Below are positions 46,529 to 55,091 of a stretch of 64,000 nt of DNA, one piece after another (within the stretch, counting starts at the first letter, position 1; each line of letters starts with the position of its first letter). The stretch covers positions 124,001 to 188,000 of the forward strand of contig CAWDWM010000012.1 in assembly GCA_963806015.1 (NCBI GenBank), in the 5' to 3' direction. A model generated the notes under the pieces. It was not told the DNA's origin and made no database searches. It saw nothing but the letters and a program-made list of their open reading frames with translations. The stretch comes from JAOPZW01 sp963806015. Lineage in GTDB: Bacteria > Actinomycetota > Thermoleophilia > Solirubrobacterales > Solirubrobacteraceae. The translations under genes were made by a program, and so were the position numbers.

Positions 46529-47866
46529 ATGAGCGAGCACCAGCACGACGAGGACCTGCTTCCCGACGATCCGCCGCCGCGCCATCGCGACGACGACTTC
46601 GACGACCACGACCCGCTCGAGTCCGAGCCGCCGCCGCCCTCCGCCGACCCGGCCGTCGTTCCGCGCTGGATCCAGCTCGTCGCGCTGCCGCTCCTGCTGC
46701 TGCTCGGCTACGCGATCATCAAGGCGGCGGGGACGGTGGTGCTGCTCTTCGTCACCGCCGCGGTCATCGCGCTGATCCTCAACCCGCTCGTCGCCGGCCT
46801 GCAGCGCTTCCACCTGCCCCGCGGCGTGGCGATCGTCTGCGTCTACCTGGGCTTCGTGGCAGCGCTGGTCGCCGCCGGCGTGCTGCTGGCCAACCCGATC
46901 TCCGACCAGGTCACCACGCTGCGCGACGACATCCCGTCGATCACGGACTCCGCGAACCAGCGCCTCGCCGACGTCCAGGACTACTTCGACCGCAAGGGCA
47001 TCAACGTCGAGATCAAGAAGCAGGGCCACACCGCGCTCGACACGCTGCAGTCGAAGGTCGTCGGCGGCACCGACTCGATCGTGTCGTTCGGCACCGACCT
47101 GCTCACCAAGCTCGTCACCGCGAGCTTCGGGCTGATCCTCGTCTTCGTCCTCTCGGTCTACATGCTCATCCACGGCGAGCGAATAGGCTCGCTCGTGCGC
47201 GGCGTGATGCCGCCCGGCGACGGGACGCGCGAGGACGACTACCCCTCGCGCGTGGTGCGGGCGGTCGGGGGCTACGTGCGCGGCCAGCTGCTGTTCAGCG
47301 TCGTCATGGGGGCGGGCGCCGGCATCGGCCTGTGGATCTTCGGCGTCGTCGGGATCTTCCCCGACGGCAAGACGTACGCCCTCGCCTTCGGCGTGTGGTT
47401 CGGGCTCATGGAGCTCGTGCCCTACGTCGGCCCCTTCCTGGGCGCTGTGCCGCCGCTGCTGGTGGCGCTCTTCCAGGATCCGCTGACCGCCGTCTGGGTG
47501 GCGCTGCTGTTCGTCGGGCTGCAGCAGATCGAGGGCCACATCGCCTCGCCGCTGATCTTCGGCCACGCGCTGCGCATCAACCCGCTGCTGGTCATCTTCG
47601 CCCTGCTGTTCGGGGCCGAGCTGTTCGGCATCATCGGGGCGCTGGTGGCGCTGCCGGTCGCCGCCGTCGTGCGCGAGACCGTCGTCTACCTGCGCCAGCA
47701 CCTGGTGCTGGAGCCCTGGGGGACCATGACCCCGTTGGAGATCGTGGAGGCGCGCTCGTCACGAGTGCGATGTCCGGAGTGCGGCGGGCGCTGCGCGGCG
47801 GGCGACGCGTACTGCCCGACCTGCGGCGCCGACCTGGCGCGCCCGGAAGTACCGTCCGCAGGGTGA
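46529..47866 (+). CDS. AI-2E family transporter with C-terminal zinc ribbon
   Basis: 445 residues. An acidic His/Asp-rich N-terminus, then about eight membrane helices of the AI-2E/PerM permease family, with signature regions LVPYVGPFLGAVPPLLVALFQDPL and QQIEGHIASPLIFG. After the last helix comes a short soluble tail with a four-cysteine zinc ribbon (CPECGGRC...YCPTCG), which is unusual for this family. Whether it exports a signal or an ion is unknown. The stop overlaps the ABC ATPase start (GTGA). Confidence 0.88.
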   Translation: MSEHQHDEDLLPDDPPPRHRDDDFDDHDPLESEPPPPSADPAVVPRWIQLVALPLLLLLGYAIIKAAGTVVLLFVTAAVIALILNPLVAGLQRFHLPRGVAIVCVYLGFVAALVAAGVLLANPISDQVTTLRDDIPSITDSANQRLADVQDYFDRKGINVEIKKQGHTALDTLQSKVVGGTDSIVSFGTDLLTKLVTASFGLILVFVLSVYMLIHGERIGSLVRGVMPPGDGTREDDYPSRVVRAVGGYVRGQLLFSVVMGAGAGIGLWIFGVVGIFPDGKTYALAFGVWFGLMELVPYVGPFLGAVPPLLVALFQDPLTAVWVALLFVGLQQIEGHIASPLIFGHALRINPLLVIFALLFGAELFGIIGALVALPVAAVVRETVVYLRQHLVLEPWGTMTPLEIVEARSSRVRCPECGGRCAAGDAYCPTCGADLARPEVPSAG

Positions 47867-48582
47867 GCACGGCCACCTCCAGCGGCGCGGCCATCGCGGC
47901 CGCTGCCGTGACGATGCGCTACGGGCGCCGCGACGCGCTGCGCGACGTCAGCTTCGAGGCCGATCCCGGCGAGGTGGTCGCCGTCATCGGCCCCAACGGG
48001 GCGGGCAAGACGACGCTGCTGTCGATCCTGGCCGGGCTGCAGGCGCCGACCAGCGGCAGCGTGAGCCGCAGCGCCCGCGAGGTCGGCTGGGTGCCGCAGC
48101 AGCCGGCGGTCTACGCCAAGCTCAGCGTGGCCGAGAACCTGCGGCTCTTCGCGCGGCTGGAGCGCGTGGAGGACCCCGACGCCGTCGTGGCGCGGATGCT
48201 CGAGCAGACGGGCCTGGCCGGGCGCGCCGACGACGAGCTCGGGACCCTGTCGGGCGGCAACCGCCAGCGGGTCAACATCGCGGTCGGGCTGCTGGCCGAT
48301 CCGCCCGTCCTGGCGCTCGACGAGCCCTCCTCGTCGCTGGACCCGCGCCAGCGCGAGCGCCTCTGGAAGTTCATCGGGCTGCTGGCGGCCGCGGGGACGG
48401 CGGTCGTCTTCTCCACCCACAACGTCGGCGAGGCCGAGCGCTACGCCGACCGAGTGCTCGTGCTGGCCGACGGCGAGGTCCTCTTCAGCGGCTCGCCGGC
48501 CGACCTCGAGGCGCTCGTCGGCGGCGACCCGCGGGACTTCGAGGCGGCCTTCGTGCGCTTCCTGCACGAGCGCGGGCACTGA
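47863..48582 (+). CDS. ABC transporter ATP-binding protein
   Basis: 239 residues, GTG start overlapping the previous stop. Complete ABC ATPase: Walker A GPNGAGKTT, Q-loop VGWVPQQPAVYAKLSV, signature LSGGNRQRV, Walker B LALDEPSSSLD, H-loop STHNVGE. Partners with the ABC-2 permease whose start overlaps its stop (ATGA). Exporter type, substrate unknown. Confidence 0.94.
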   Translation: MSTATSSGAAIAAAAVTMRYGRRDALRDVSFEADPGEVVAVIGPNGAGKTTLLSILAGLQAPTSGSVSRSAREVGWVPQQPAVYAKLSVAENLRLFARLERVEDPDAVVARMLEQTGLAGRADDELGTLSGGNRQRVNIAVGLLADPPVLALDEPSSSLDPRQRERLWKFIGLLAAAGTAVVFSTHNVGEAERYADRVLVLADGEVLFSGSPADLEALVGGDPRDFEAAFVRFLHERGH

Positions 48583-49937
48583 TGCGCTGGCTCCTGCTCA
48601 AGGACCTGCGGATCCTGCGCCGCTCGCCCTTCCTCGTCGCGATCCTGGTGGCCTACCCGGTGATCATCGCGGTCCTCATCGGCCTGGCCCTGTCGCGCGG
48701 CCCCGACAAGCCGAGGGTCGCGATCGTCAACGAGCTGCCCGCCGGGCAGACGAGCTTCTCGGTCGGCAACCAGCAGCTGGACGTCACCCGCTTCGCCAAG
48801 GAGCTGTTCAAGTCGGTGCAGCCGGTGCAGGTCGCGACGCGCGCCCAGGCCGTCGAGAAGGTGCGCTCGGGGGAGGTCCTCGGCGCGCTCATCGTCCCGC
48901 CCGACGCCACCCGCAAGCTGCAGGACGCGATCAACCTCGCCGGGACGGCCCCGCCCACCCTGGAGGTCCTCTACAACGCCGACGACCCGATCCGGGCGCA
49001 GCTGGCCGAGTCGACGATCAAGGCGCGCCTGGCCGATGCCAACAAGGCGCTCAGCGACAAGCTCACGCAGCTGGCGGCGCGCTACCTGGGCGTGCTGCTC
49101 AAGGGCGGGCAGTTCTCGATCCTGGGCCAGAAGTTCGACGTGCTGGGCCTGGTGCGCTCCAAGGCGGCGCTCGAGCGCACCGTCCGCACGCTGCCGCCGA
49201 ACTCCGAGCAGGCGCGCAGCGTGCAGCAGGTCATCGACTTCGCGCAGATCGCCATCGACAACCTCGGCCTCTCCGACAAGGTGCTGGCCGCCGTGGGCCA
49301 GCCGCTGGCGGTCAAGCGCACCGTGATCGCGGGCCACCGTACCCGGCTGGACGCCTTCGCGGTGGCGGTGTCGGTGACCGTCTCGCTCATGTTCATCACC
49401 GTGCTGCTGGCCTCGGGCATGCTCGCCCTGGAGCGCGAGGAGCACGCATACGGTCGGCTCGTGCGCGGGCTCGTCTCGCGCCTGGCGCTGCTGGGTGAGA
49501 AGGTGCTCCTCGCCGCGACGTGCGCCTTCGCGGTCACGCTCGTCATGCTCTGCGGCATAGGGATCTTCGTCCACCTCGACTGGGGCCGCTTCGGCCTCTG
49601 GCTCGTTGCGCTCGCGGGCGGCGCGCTCGGCTTCGGCGCGCTGGGGGTCGCGATCGGCGCGCTCACGCGCGAGGTGCGCGCCGCGTCGCTACTGGCCTTC
49701 CTGCTCACGCTGCCGATGGCCTTCCTGGCCCTGGTGCCCGCGGGGACGGTCGCGGGCTGGCTCTACGACGTCATCCGCGCGGTCTCGGCGCTGTTTCCCT
49801 TCCGGCCGGCCCTGCAGGCGGTCGACGCGGCGCTCAACGACGCCCGGCCCGCGCTGGGGCCGACGCTGGCGCACCTCGCCGTCCTCGCCGTCGCCTACCT
49901 GGCGCTCGCCCGCGTGGCGCTGGCGCGATTTCGATGA
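48582..49937 (+). CDS. ABC-2 type transporter permease
   Basis: 451 residues. One N-terminal membrane helix (FLVAILVAYPVIIAVLIGLAL), a large extracellular domain of about 230 residues (NELPAGQTSFSVGNQQLDVTR...) and a C-terminal set of about five helices (from VSVTVSLMFITVLLASGML). This is the fold of ABC-2/DrrB-like exporters with a bulky periplasmic domain. Coupled to the ATPase before it and, by ATGATGATG, to the GNAT after it. Confidence 0.9.
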   Translation: MRWLLLKDLRILRRSPFLVAILVAYPVIIAVLIGLALSRGPDKPRVAIVNELPAGQTSFSVGNQQLDVTRFAKELFKSVQPVQVATRAQAVEKVRSGEVLGALIVPPDATRKLQDAINLAGTAPPTLEVLYNADDPIRAQLAESTIKARLADANKALSDKLTQLAARYLGVLLKGGQFSILGQKFDVLGLVRSKAALERTVRTLPPNSEQARSVQQVIDFAQIAIDNLGLSDKVLAAVGQPLAVKRTVIAGHRTRLDAFAVAVSVTVSLMFITVLLASGMLALEREEHAYGRLVRGLVSRLALLGEKVLLAATCAFAVTLVMLCGIGIFVHLDWGRFGLWLVALAGGALGFGALGVAIGALTREVRAASLLAFLLTLPMAFLALVPAGTVAGWLYDVIRAVSALFPFRPALQAVDAALNDARPALGPTLAHLAVLAVAYLALARVALARFR

Positions 49938-50518
49938 TGATGAGCGCGATGCGCATGCGCCTGGAGGCCCCGCCCACGGCGATCCGTCCGACCGCCCCCG
50001 ACGACGCCCCCGCCCAGCTGGCGCTGCGGCAGTCCAATCGTGAGCACACCGGCCCCTGGGATCCGATGCGCGACGAGAGCTTCTACACCGAGGCGGGCCA
50101 GCGCCTGGAGCTCGACCTCGATCAGCGCTCATGGGCCGCGGGGAGCGCCTACGCCTTCGCGATCCTCGAGACCGACCGCCGCGACCGGCTCATTGGCCGC
50201 GTGGCGCTGTCGAACGTCGTGCGCGGGCCGTGGCAGAACGCGACCCTGGGCTACTGGGTCGACAAGGACGCGCTCGGGCGCGGGCACGCGACGCGCGCCG
50301 TACAGCTCGTGCTGGGCTTCGCGTTCGAGCACGCCGGCCTGCACCGCGTGCAGCCCGCGATCATCCCCCGCAACGTCCGCTCGGTGCGCGTGGCCGAGAA
50401 GGTTGGCTTCAGGCTGGAGGGCCGTGCGCTGCGGTACCTGAAGATCAACGGGCGCTGGGAGGACCACGACGTCTACGCGCTCACGGTCGAGGACTGGGAG
50501 GCCATGGGGAAGGTCTAG
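49934..50518 (+). CDS. GNAT N-acetyltransferase, RimJ/RimL-like
   Basis: About 194 residues; ATGs at 49934, 49937, 49940 and 49952 all fit, with the upstream coupling favouring the first. GNAT motifs: LIGRVALSNVVRGPWQNATLGYWVD, RGHATRAVQLVLGFAFEHAGLHRVQ, NVRSVRVAEKVGFRLEG. Typical of ribosomal-protein or small-molecule acetyltransferases. Sits between the ABC permease and hemB. Confidence 0.9.
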   Translation: MMMSAMRMRLEAPPTAIRPTAPDDAPAQLALRQSNREHTGPWDPMRDESFYTEAGQRLELDLDQRSWAAGSAYAFAILETDRRDRLIGRVALSNVVRGPWQNATLGYWVDKDALGRGHATRAVQLVLGFAFEHAGLHRVQPAIIPRNVRSVRVAEKVGFRLEGRALRYLKINGRWEDHDVYALTVEDWEAMGKV

Positions 50519-50544
50519 GGGCCGGCGGTGCCTACCATGTAGGC

Positions 50545-51519
50545 GTGCCTTTCCCGCAAACGCGCCTGCGCCGCCTGCGTGCCACGCCGGTGCTGCGCGA
50601 CCTCGTGCGCGAGACGCGGCTGGACCCGGGCGACTTCGTCCTCCCGCTCTTCGTGGAGGAGGGGCTCGACGGCCGCGCGCCGATCTCCGCGATGCCCGGG
50701 GTCGACCGCTTGTCGATCGCCGCGGCCGTCGCCGAGGCCGGCGAGGCGTCGGACCTGGGGATTCCCGCCGTGCTGCTGTTCGGCATCCCCGCGCACAAGG
50801 ACGAGGAGGGCTCGGGGGCGTGGGACGACGAGGGCGCCGTGCAGCTCGCGACGCGGGCGATCAAGGACGCTCATCCGGACGTGCTCGTGATCGCCGACCT
50901 GTGCCTCTGCGAGTACACGAGCCACGGCCACTGCGGCCTCCTGCGCGCCGACGGGGCGGTCGACAACGACGCCAGCGTGGAGCTCCTGGCCCGCACCGCG
51001 GTCTCGCAGGCCGCCGCCGGCGCCGACGTGATCGCGCCGAGCGACATGATGGACGGGCGCGTCGGCGCCATCCGGGCGGCGCTCGACGAGGACGGCCGCA
51101 GCGACACGCCGATCCTGGCCTACAGCGCCAAGTTCGCCTCCGCCTTCTACGGCCCGTTCCGCGAGGCGGCGGACTCGACGCCGGCCTTCGGCGATCGGCG
51201 CGGCTACCAGATGGATCCCGCCAACGGCGACGAGGCGCTGCGCGAGGCGCTGCTCGACGTGCAGGAGGGCGCCGACATGGTCATGGTCAAGCCCGCGCTG
51301 CCCTACCTCGACGTGGTGCGGCGCGTTAAGGACGCGACGCACCTGCCGGTCGCCGCGTACAACGTCAGCGGCGAGTATGCGATGGTGAAGGCTGCTGCCG
51401 CCGCCGGCTATCTCGACGAGCGCGCCGCGGTCCTCGAGGCGCTGACCTCCATCCGCCGCGCGGGGGCCGACATCGTCATCACCTACCACGCGAAGGATGC
51501 CGCTCGATGGCTTCAGTGA
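50545..51519 (+). CDS. hemB: Porphobilinogen synthase
   Basis: Delta-aminolevulinate dehydratase, condensing two ALA to porphobilinogen. 324 residues, GTG start. The metal site DLCLCEYTSHGHCG has the cysteines of zinc enzymes; the Schiff-base lysines are in YSAKFASAFYGPFR and VMVKPALPYLD. The 3' end overlaps the next gene's ATG by 13 bases. First of three haem genes. Confidence 0.97.
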   Translation: MPFPQTRLRRLRATPVLRDLVRETRLDPGDFVLPLFVEEGLDGRAPISAMPGVDRLSIAAAVAEAGEASDLGIPAVLLFGIPAHKDEEGSGAWDDEGAVQLATRAIKDAHPDVLVIADLCLCEYTSHGHCGLLRADGAVDNDASVELLARTAVSQAAAGADVIAPSDMMDGRVGAIRAALDEDGRSDTPILAYSAKFASAFYGPFREAADSTPAFGDRRGYQMDPANGDEALREALLDVQEGADMVMVKPALPYLDVVRRVKDATHLPVAAYNVSGEYAMVKAAAAAGYLDERAAVLEALTSIRRAGADIVITYHAKDAARWLQ

Positions 51520-52586
51520 CGCCCAAGATCCGCTCCCGCAAGGACGGCGCGGCGATCCCGCTCGACGACTTCGACAAGCGCCTGCTCAACGCGATGCAGG
51601 GCGGCTTCCCGATCGAGCCGCGGCCCTACGCGTCGGTCGCGGCGGCGCTCGAGGTGCCCGAGGAGCGGGTGCTGGCGCGCGTCGGCGAGCTCGTCGACGA
51701 GCGCATCATCCGCCAGATCACGCCGATCTTCGACACCCGTGCGCTCGGCTACGGGTCGATGCTCGTCGCGGCGAAGGTCGACCCCGAGCACCCGTGGCGC
51801 GCCGCGCGGATCATCAACTCGCACCCCGGCGTCAGCCACAACTACCTGCGCAACCACGAGTTCAACATGTGGTTCACGCTGGCCGTCGAGGAGGACTCCG
51901 CGCTCGGCCTCGACGGCACCCTCGACGTGCTGCAGGAGCTCACCGGCGCCGAGTCGATCCGCCAGCTCCCGACGCTCAAGCTGTTCAAGATCCGCATGGA
52001 CCTCGAGCTGGTGGGCGGCACCGACGAGCTGGCCAAGTCGGCCGTGGCCGAGGACCCGATCGAGCTCGAGAAGCAGCCCTACGACGAGCTCGACCAGGCC
52101 GTCATCCGCGCCACGCAGGGCGACCTGCCCGTGGTCGCCGAGCCGTACACGGCGGCGGCGGCGCAGCTGGGCATGAGCGTCGAGGCGCTGGTCGACCACC
52201 TGCGCGCGATGGTCGATCGCGGGCTGCTGCGGCGCGTCGCGGCGATCCTCTTTCACCGCCGCGCCGGCTTCAGCGCGAACGGGATGGGCGTCTGGCAGGT
52301 CCCCGACGAGCACATCGCCGCGGTCGGCCCGCGGATGGCGGCCTACCGCGGGATCTCGCACTGCTACCAGCGCCCGACCTACGCCGACTGGCGCTACTCG
52401 ATCTTCACCATGGCGCACGGGCGCTCGAAGGAGGAGTGCGACGCGATCCTCGACGCGATCGCGGCCGACAACCCCGAGATCCAGGACCGCGCCACGCTCT
52501 ACAGCTCGACCGAGTTCAAGAAGATCCGCCTCCTGTACTTCACCGAGGACTTCAAGCGCTGGGAACGCGAGCACGCCTCCGTTTGA
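51507..52586 (+). CDS. AhbA-AhbB-like fusion (siroheme decarboxylase-like, Lrp/AsnC fold)
   Basis: 359 residues made of two similar halves. Each half has an HTH-like start (VAAALEVPEERVLARVGELVDERIIRQ; AAAQLGMSVEALVDHLRAMVDRGLLRR) and an Lrp-type alpha/beta domain. The signature segments NSHPGVSHNYLRNHEFNMWFT (first half), then FSANGMGVWQVP and SHCYQRPTYADWRYSIFTMAHG (second half), match siroheme decarboxylase subunits AhbA and AhbB as I recall them. Such proteins are often annotated Lrp regulators. It is between hemB and hemL, so either a haem-pathway enzyme or a haem-linked regulator. Enzyme identity is inference. Confidence 0.8.
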   Translation: MASVTPKIRSRKDGAAIPLDDFDKRLLNAMQGGFPIEPRPYASVAAALEVPEERVLARVGELVDERIIRQITPIFDTRALGYGSMLVAAKVDPEHPWRAARIINSHPGVSHNYLRNHEFNMWFTLAVEEDSALGLDGTLDVLQELTGAESIRQLPTLKLFKIRMDLELVGGTDELAKSAVAEDPIELEKQPYDELDQAVIRATQGDLPVVAEPYTAAAAQLGMSVEALVDHLRAMVDRGLLRRVAAILFHRRAGFSANGMGVWQVPDEHIAAVGPRMAAYRGISHCYQRPTYADWRYSIFTMAHGRSKEECDAILDAIAADNPEIQDRATLYSSTEFKKIRLLYFTEDFKRWEREHASV

Positions 52587-53869
52587 TGGCGGTCTCGCTC
52601 ACCGACACCCGTTCCTCCGAGCTCTACGCACGCGCGCTGCGGCGCATGCCCGGAGGGGTCAACTCGCCGGTGCGCGCGATGGGCGCCATCGGGCGCGACC
52701 CCGTCTTCGTCGAGCGCGGGCACGGGGCCGAGCTCATCGACGTCGACGGCAACCGCTACGTCGACTACGTGTGCTCGTGGGGGCCGCTCATCCACGGCCA
52801 CGCCCACCCCGCGGTGATCGCGGCGGTCGTCGCTGCGGCCGAGTGCGGGACGACGTTCGGCGCCCCGACCCAGGGCGAGGTCGAGCTGGCCGAGGAGATC
52901 GCCCGGCGGGTGCCGTCGGTCGAGATGCTGCGCATGACGTCCTCGGGGACCGAGGCGACGATGAGCGCGATCCGCCTGGCGCGCGCGGCCACGGGGCGCG
53001 AGAAGCTCCTGAAGTTCGCCGGTGCCTACCACGGTCACGTCGACGGCCTGCTCGCGCAGGCGGGCTCGGGCCTGGCCACCGGGGCGATCCCGGCCAGCCC
53101 CGGAGTGACCGAGGCCGCGACCGCCACGACGGTGATCGTCCCGTGGAACGACCCGGAGGCGTTCCTGCGGGCCACCGAGGAACACGCCTTCGCCGCCATC
53201 CTGGCCGAGCCGTTCGCCGCCAACATGGGGCTCGTCGCGCCCGCCGAGGGCTTCCTCGAGCTGCTGCGCGAGCGCGCGAGCGCCACCGGCGCCCTGCTCG
53301 TCTTCGACGAGGTCATCACCGGCTTCCGGGTGGCCCGCGGCGGCGCGCAGGAGCTCGCCGGCGTCCTGCCCGACCTGACCATCATGGGCAAGGTCATGGG
53401 CGGCGGCCTGCCCGCCGCGGCCTATGGCGGGCCGAGCGCGCTCATGGAGCTCGTCGCCCCCGCCGGCGACGTCTACCAGGCCGGCACCCTGTCGGGCAAT
53501 CCGCTCGCGGTGGCCGCAGGCCTCGCCGCGCTGGCGCTGCTCGACGAGCGCGCCTACGTCTGCCTGACGGCGCGCACCGAGACGCTGGCCGCGGGCCTGC
53601 GCGAGGCCGCCGGCGACCTGCCCGTCCATGTCGTGACTGCGCCGGGCCTGCTCACCGTCTTCTTCTCGGCCACGCCGGTGCACGACTACGCCGACGCCCA
53701 GGCCTGCGACCACGCCGCCTTCGCCGCCTGGTGCCGCGGCCTGCTGGCGCGCGGCGTCTATGCGCCCCCGTCGCAGTACGAGGCGTGGTTCCCCTCGCTG
53801 GCGCACGAGGCCGAGCACGTCGAGCGCACCGTCGACGCCGCCGCGGCGGCGTTCCGGGAGGCGTTCTGA
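52586..53869 (+). CDS. hemL: Glutamate-1-semialdehyde 2,1-aminomutase
   Basis: PLP enzyme making 5-aminolevulinate from glutamate-1-semialdehyde. 427 residues from the ATG overlapping the previous stop. RMPGGVNSPVRAM, MTSSGTEATMSAIRLARAATGR, FDEVITGFRVA and the PLP lysine in IMGKVMGGGLPAAAYGG are all present. With hemB it shows the C5 route to haem. Confidence 0.97.
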   Translation: MAVSLTDTRSSELYARALRRMPGGVNSPVRAMGAIGRDPVFVERGHGAELIDVDGNRYVDYVCSWGPLIHGHAHPAVIAAVVAAAECGTTFGAPTQGEVELAEEIARRVPSVEMLRMTSSGTEATMSAIRLARAATGREKLLKFAGAYHGHVDGLLAQAGSGLATGAIPASPGVTEAATATTVIVPWNDPEAFLRATEEHAFAAILAEPFAANMGLVAPAEGFLELLRERASATGALLVFDEVITGFRVARGGAQELAGVLPDLTIMGKVMGGGLPAAAYGGPSALMELVAPAGDVYQAGTLSGNPLAVAAGLAALALLDERAYVCLTARTETLAAGLREAAGDLPVHVVTAPGLLTVFFSATPVHDYADAQACDHAAFAAWCRGLLARGVYAPPSQYEAWFPSLAHEAEHVERTVDAAAAAFREAF

Positions 53870-53883
53870 GCGCGCTGGCGGCC

Positions 53884-54381
53884 GTGCACGGCGCCCTGCT
53901 GGCCGAGGGCGGCCTGCTCGCCCACGCCCTGGGCCCCGCGCCCACGCACGACGACGCGCTGGGCGCCGCGGCCGCGGCGGGGCCGCGCTCGCGCGGCCGC
54001 GAGGCGGACGTCGCCTTCGTGATCGAGGCCATCCGCGAGGGCGAGCTGCTGCACTACGGCGCGCCGCGCCTCTTCGCCGCGATCGAGCCCGATCTCGCGC
54101 TCCTGGCGGGCGATCGGCTCTACGCGCTGGGGCTCGCCCGGCTGGCGGACCTGGGTGACGTCGAGGCGGTCTCCGAGCTCGCCGACGTCATCGCGCTGTG
54201 CGCCCAGGCGCACGCGCAGGAGCACCCGGAGCTGGCCGATGCCGTCTGGCAGGCCGGCGTGGCCGCGGTGGGATGGGGGACGACCGACGCGCTGGAGGCC
54301 GCCAAGGCCGCTGCGCGGTCGGGCGATCCTGGCGCAGTGGGCGCCCTCCAAGCGGCATCTCGCGAGGTCGCCGGTCCGTAG
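53884..54381 (+). CDS. Hypothetical helical protein between hemL and qcrA
   Basis: About 165 residues from GTG 53884; a CTG at 53869 with GGGAGG before it is an alternative, coupling it to the hemL stop. Helical and Ala-rich, with LLAGDRLYALGLARLADLGDVEAVSELADVIALCAQA, which resembles a segment of trans-isoprenyl diphosphate synthases but lacks the Asp-rich motifs. Function unknown. It lies between haem and cytochrome bc genes. Confidence 0.6.
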   Translation: MHGALLAEGGLLAHALGPAPTHDDALGAAAAAGPRSRGREADVAFVIEAIREGELLHYGAPRLFAAIEPDLALLAGDRLYALGLARLADLGDVEAVSELADVIALCAQAHAQEHPELADAVWQAGVAAVGWGTTDALEAAKAAARSGDPGAVGALQAASREVAGP

Positions 54382-54382
54382 A

Positions 54383-54398
54383 CTTATCGGGCGATAAG
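54383..54398. promoter_or_regulatory. Inverted repeat just upstream of qcrA
   Basis: CTTATCG-GG-CGATAAG is a perfect inverted repeat with 7-base arms, 15 bases before the qcrA ATG. It stands out as AT-richer in GC-rich surroundings and could be an operator for the cytochrome bc operon, or an mRNA hairpin near the start codon. Confidence 0.5.
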
Positions 54399-54413
54399 GT
54401 TTCGCCGCCTGAG

Positions 54414-55088
54414 ATGGCAGACGACCGCCGACAGACCAAGAGCAAGTACACCGCCGATCGCATGATCCCGGGCGCCTTCGAGGGCGAGACGGTCACGCGG
54501 CGGCGGTTCATGACGGGCACGGCCAACGTGGCGGGCGCCGTGGCCGCCTCGGCCTTCCTGCTCCCCGCGCTCGGCTTCGCCCTCGGCCCGGTGTTCGAGA
54601 AGCACGAGCAGCGCTGGCAGCAGGTCGGCACGCTCGACGAGTTCCCGGTCACGACCTACGTGCCCAAGGTCATCACGATCGTCGACGGCATCGGGCAGGC
54701 CGGCAAGACGACGACCTACATCCGCAAGCGCGATCCGAAGATCGACACCGACAAGCCCGACAAGTACAACCAGTACATCGCGATCTCCACGCGCTGCATG
54801 CATCTCGGCTGTCCGGTGCGCTTCGTGGAGGCCGCCGAGCGCTTCATCTGCCCGTGCCACGGCGGCGTCTACGGGTTCACCGGCAAGGTCGACGGCGGCC
54901 CGCCGGTGCGCCCTCTCGATCGCTTCTACACCGAGGTGCGCGGCAACGAGCTGTGGCTCGGCCCGCGCTACTCGGTCAACGAGGAGCTCAAGCGCTACTC
55001 GCCGCGCGACCCCGGCGAGCCGCTCGACGGCATCGGGCAGTACCTGTACCCGTCGCGGCCCACCGTGCGCAAGCTGGGGGGGACCTAG
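54414..55088 (+). CDS. qcrA: Rieske iron-sulphur subunit of cytochrome bc complex
   Basis: 224 residues. A twin-arginine signal/anchor (TRRRFMTGTANVAG followed by a hydrophobic helix) precedes the Rieske domain. Cluster ligands are in RCMHLGC (about residues 127-133) and CPCHGGVYG (about 146). It transfers electrons from menaquinol via cytochrome b to cytochrome c. First of three coupled bc genes; the downstream gene follows within 3 bases. Export of the folded protein needs Tat, whose genes are at 60715-62046. Confidence 0.95.
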   Translation: MADDRRQTKSKYTADRMIPGAFEGETVTRRRFMTGTANVAGAVAASAFLLPALGFALGPVFEKHEQRWQQVGTLDEFPVTTYVPKVITIVDGIGQAGKTTTYIRKRDPKIDTDKPDKYNQYIAISTRCMHLGCPVRFVEAAERFICPCHGGVYGFTGKVDGGPPVRPLDRFYTEVRGNELWLGPRYSVNEELKRYSPRDPGEPLDGIGQYLYPSRPTVRKLGGT

Positions 55089-55091
55089 GCC

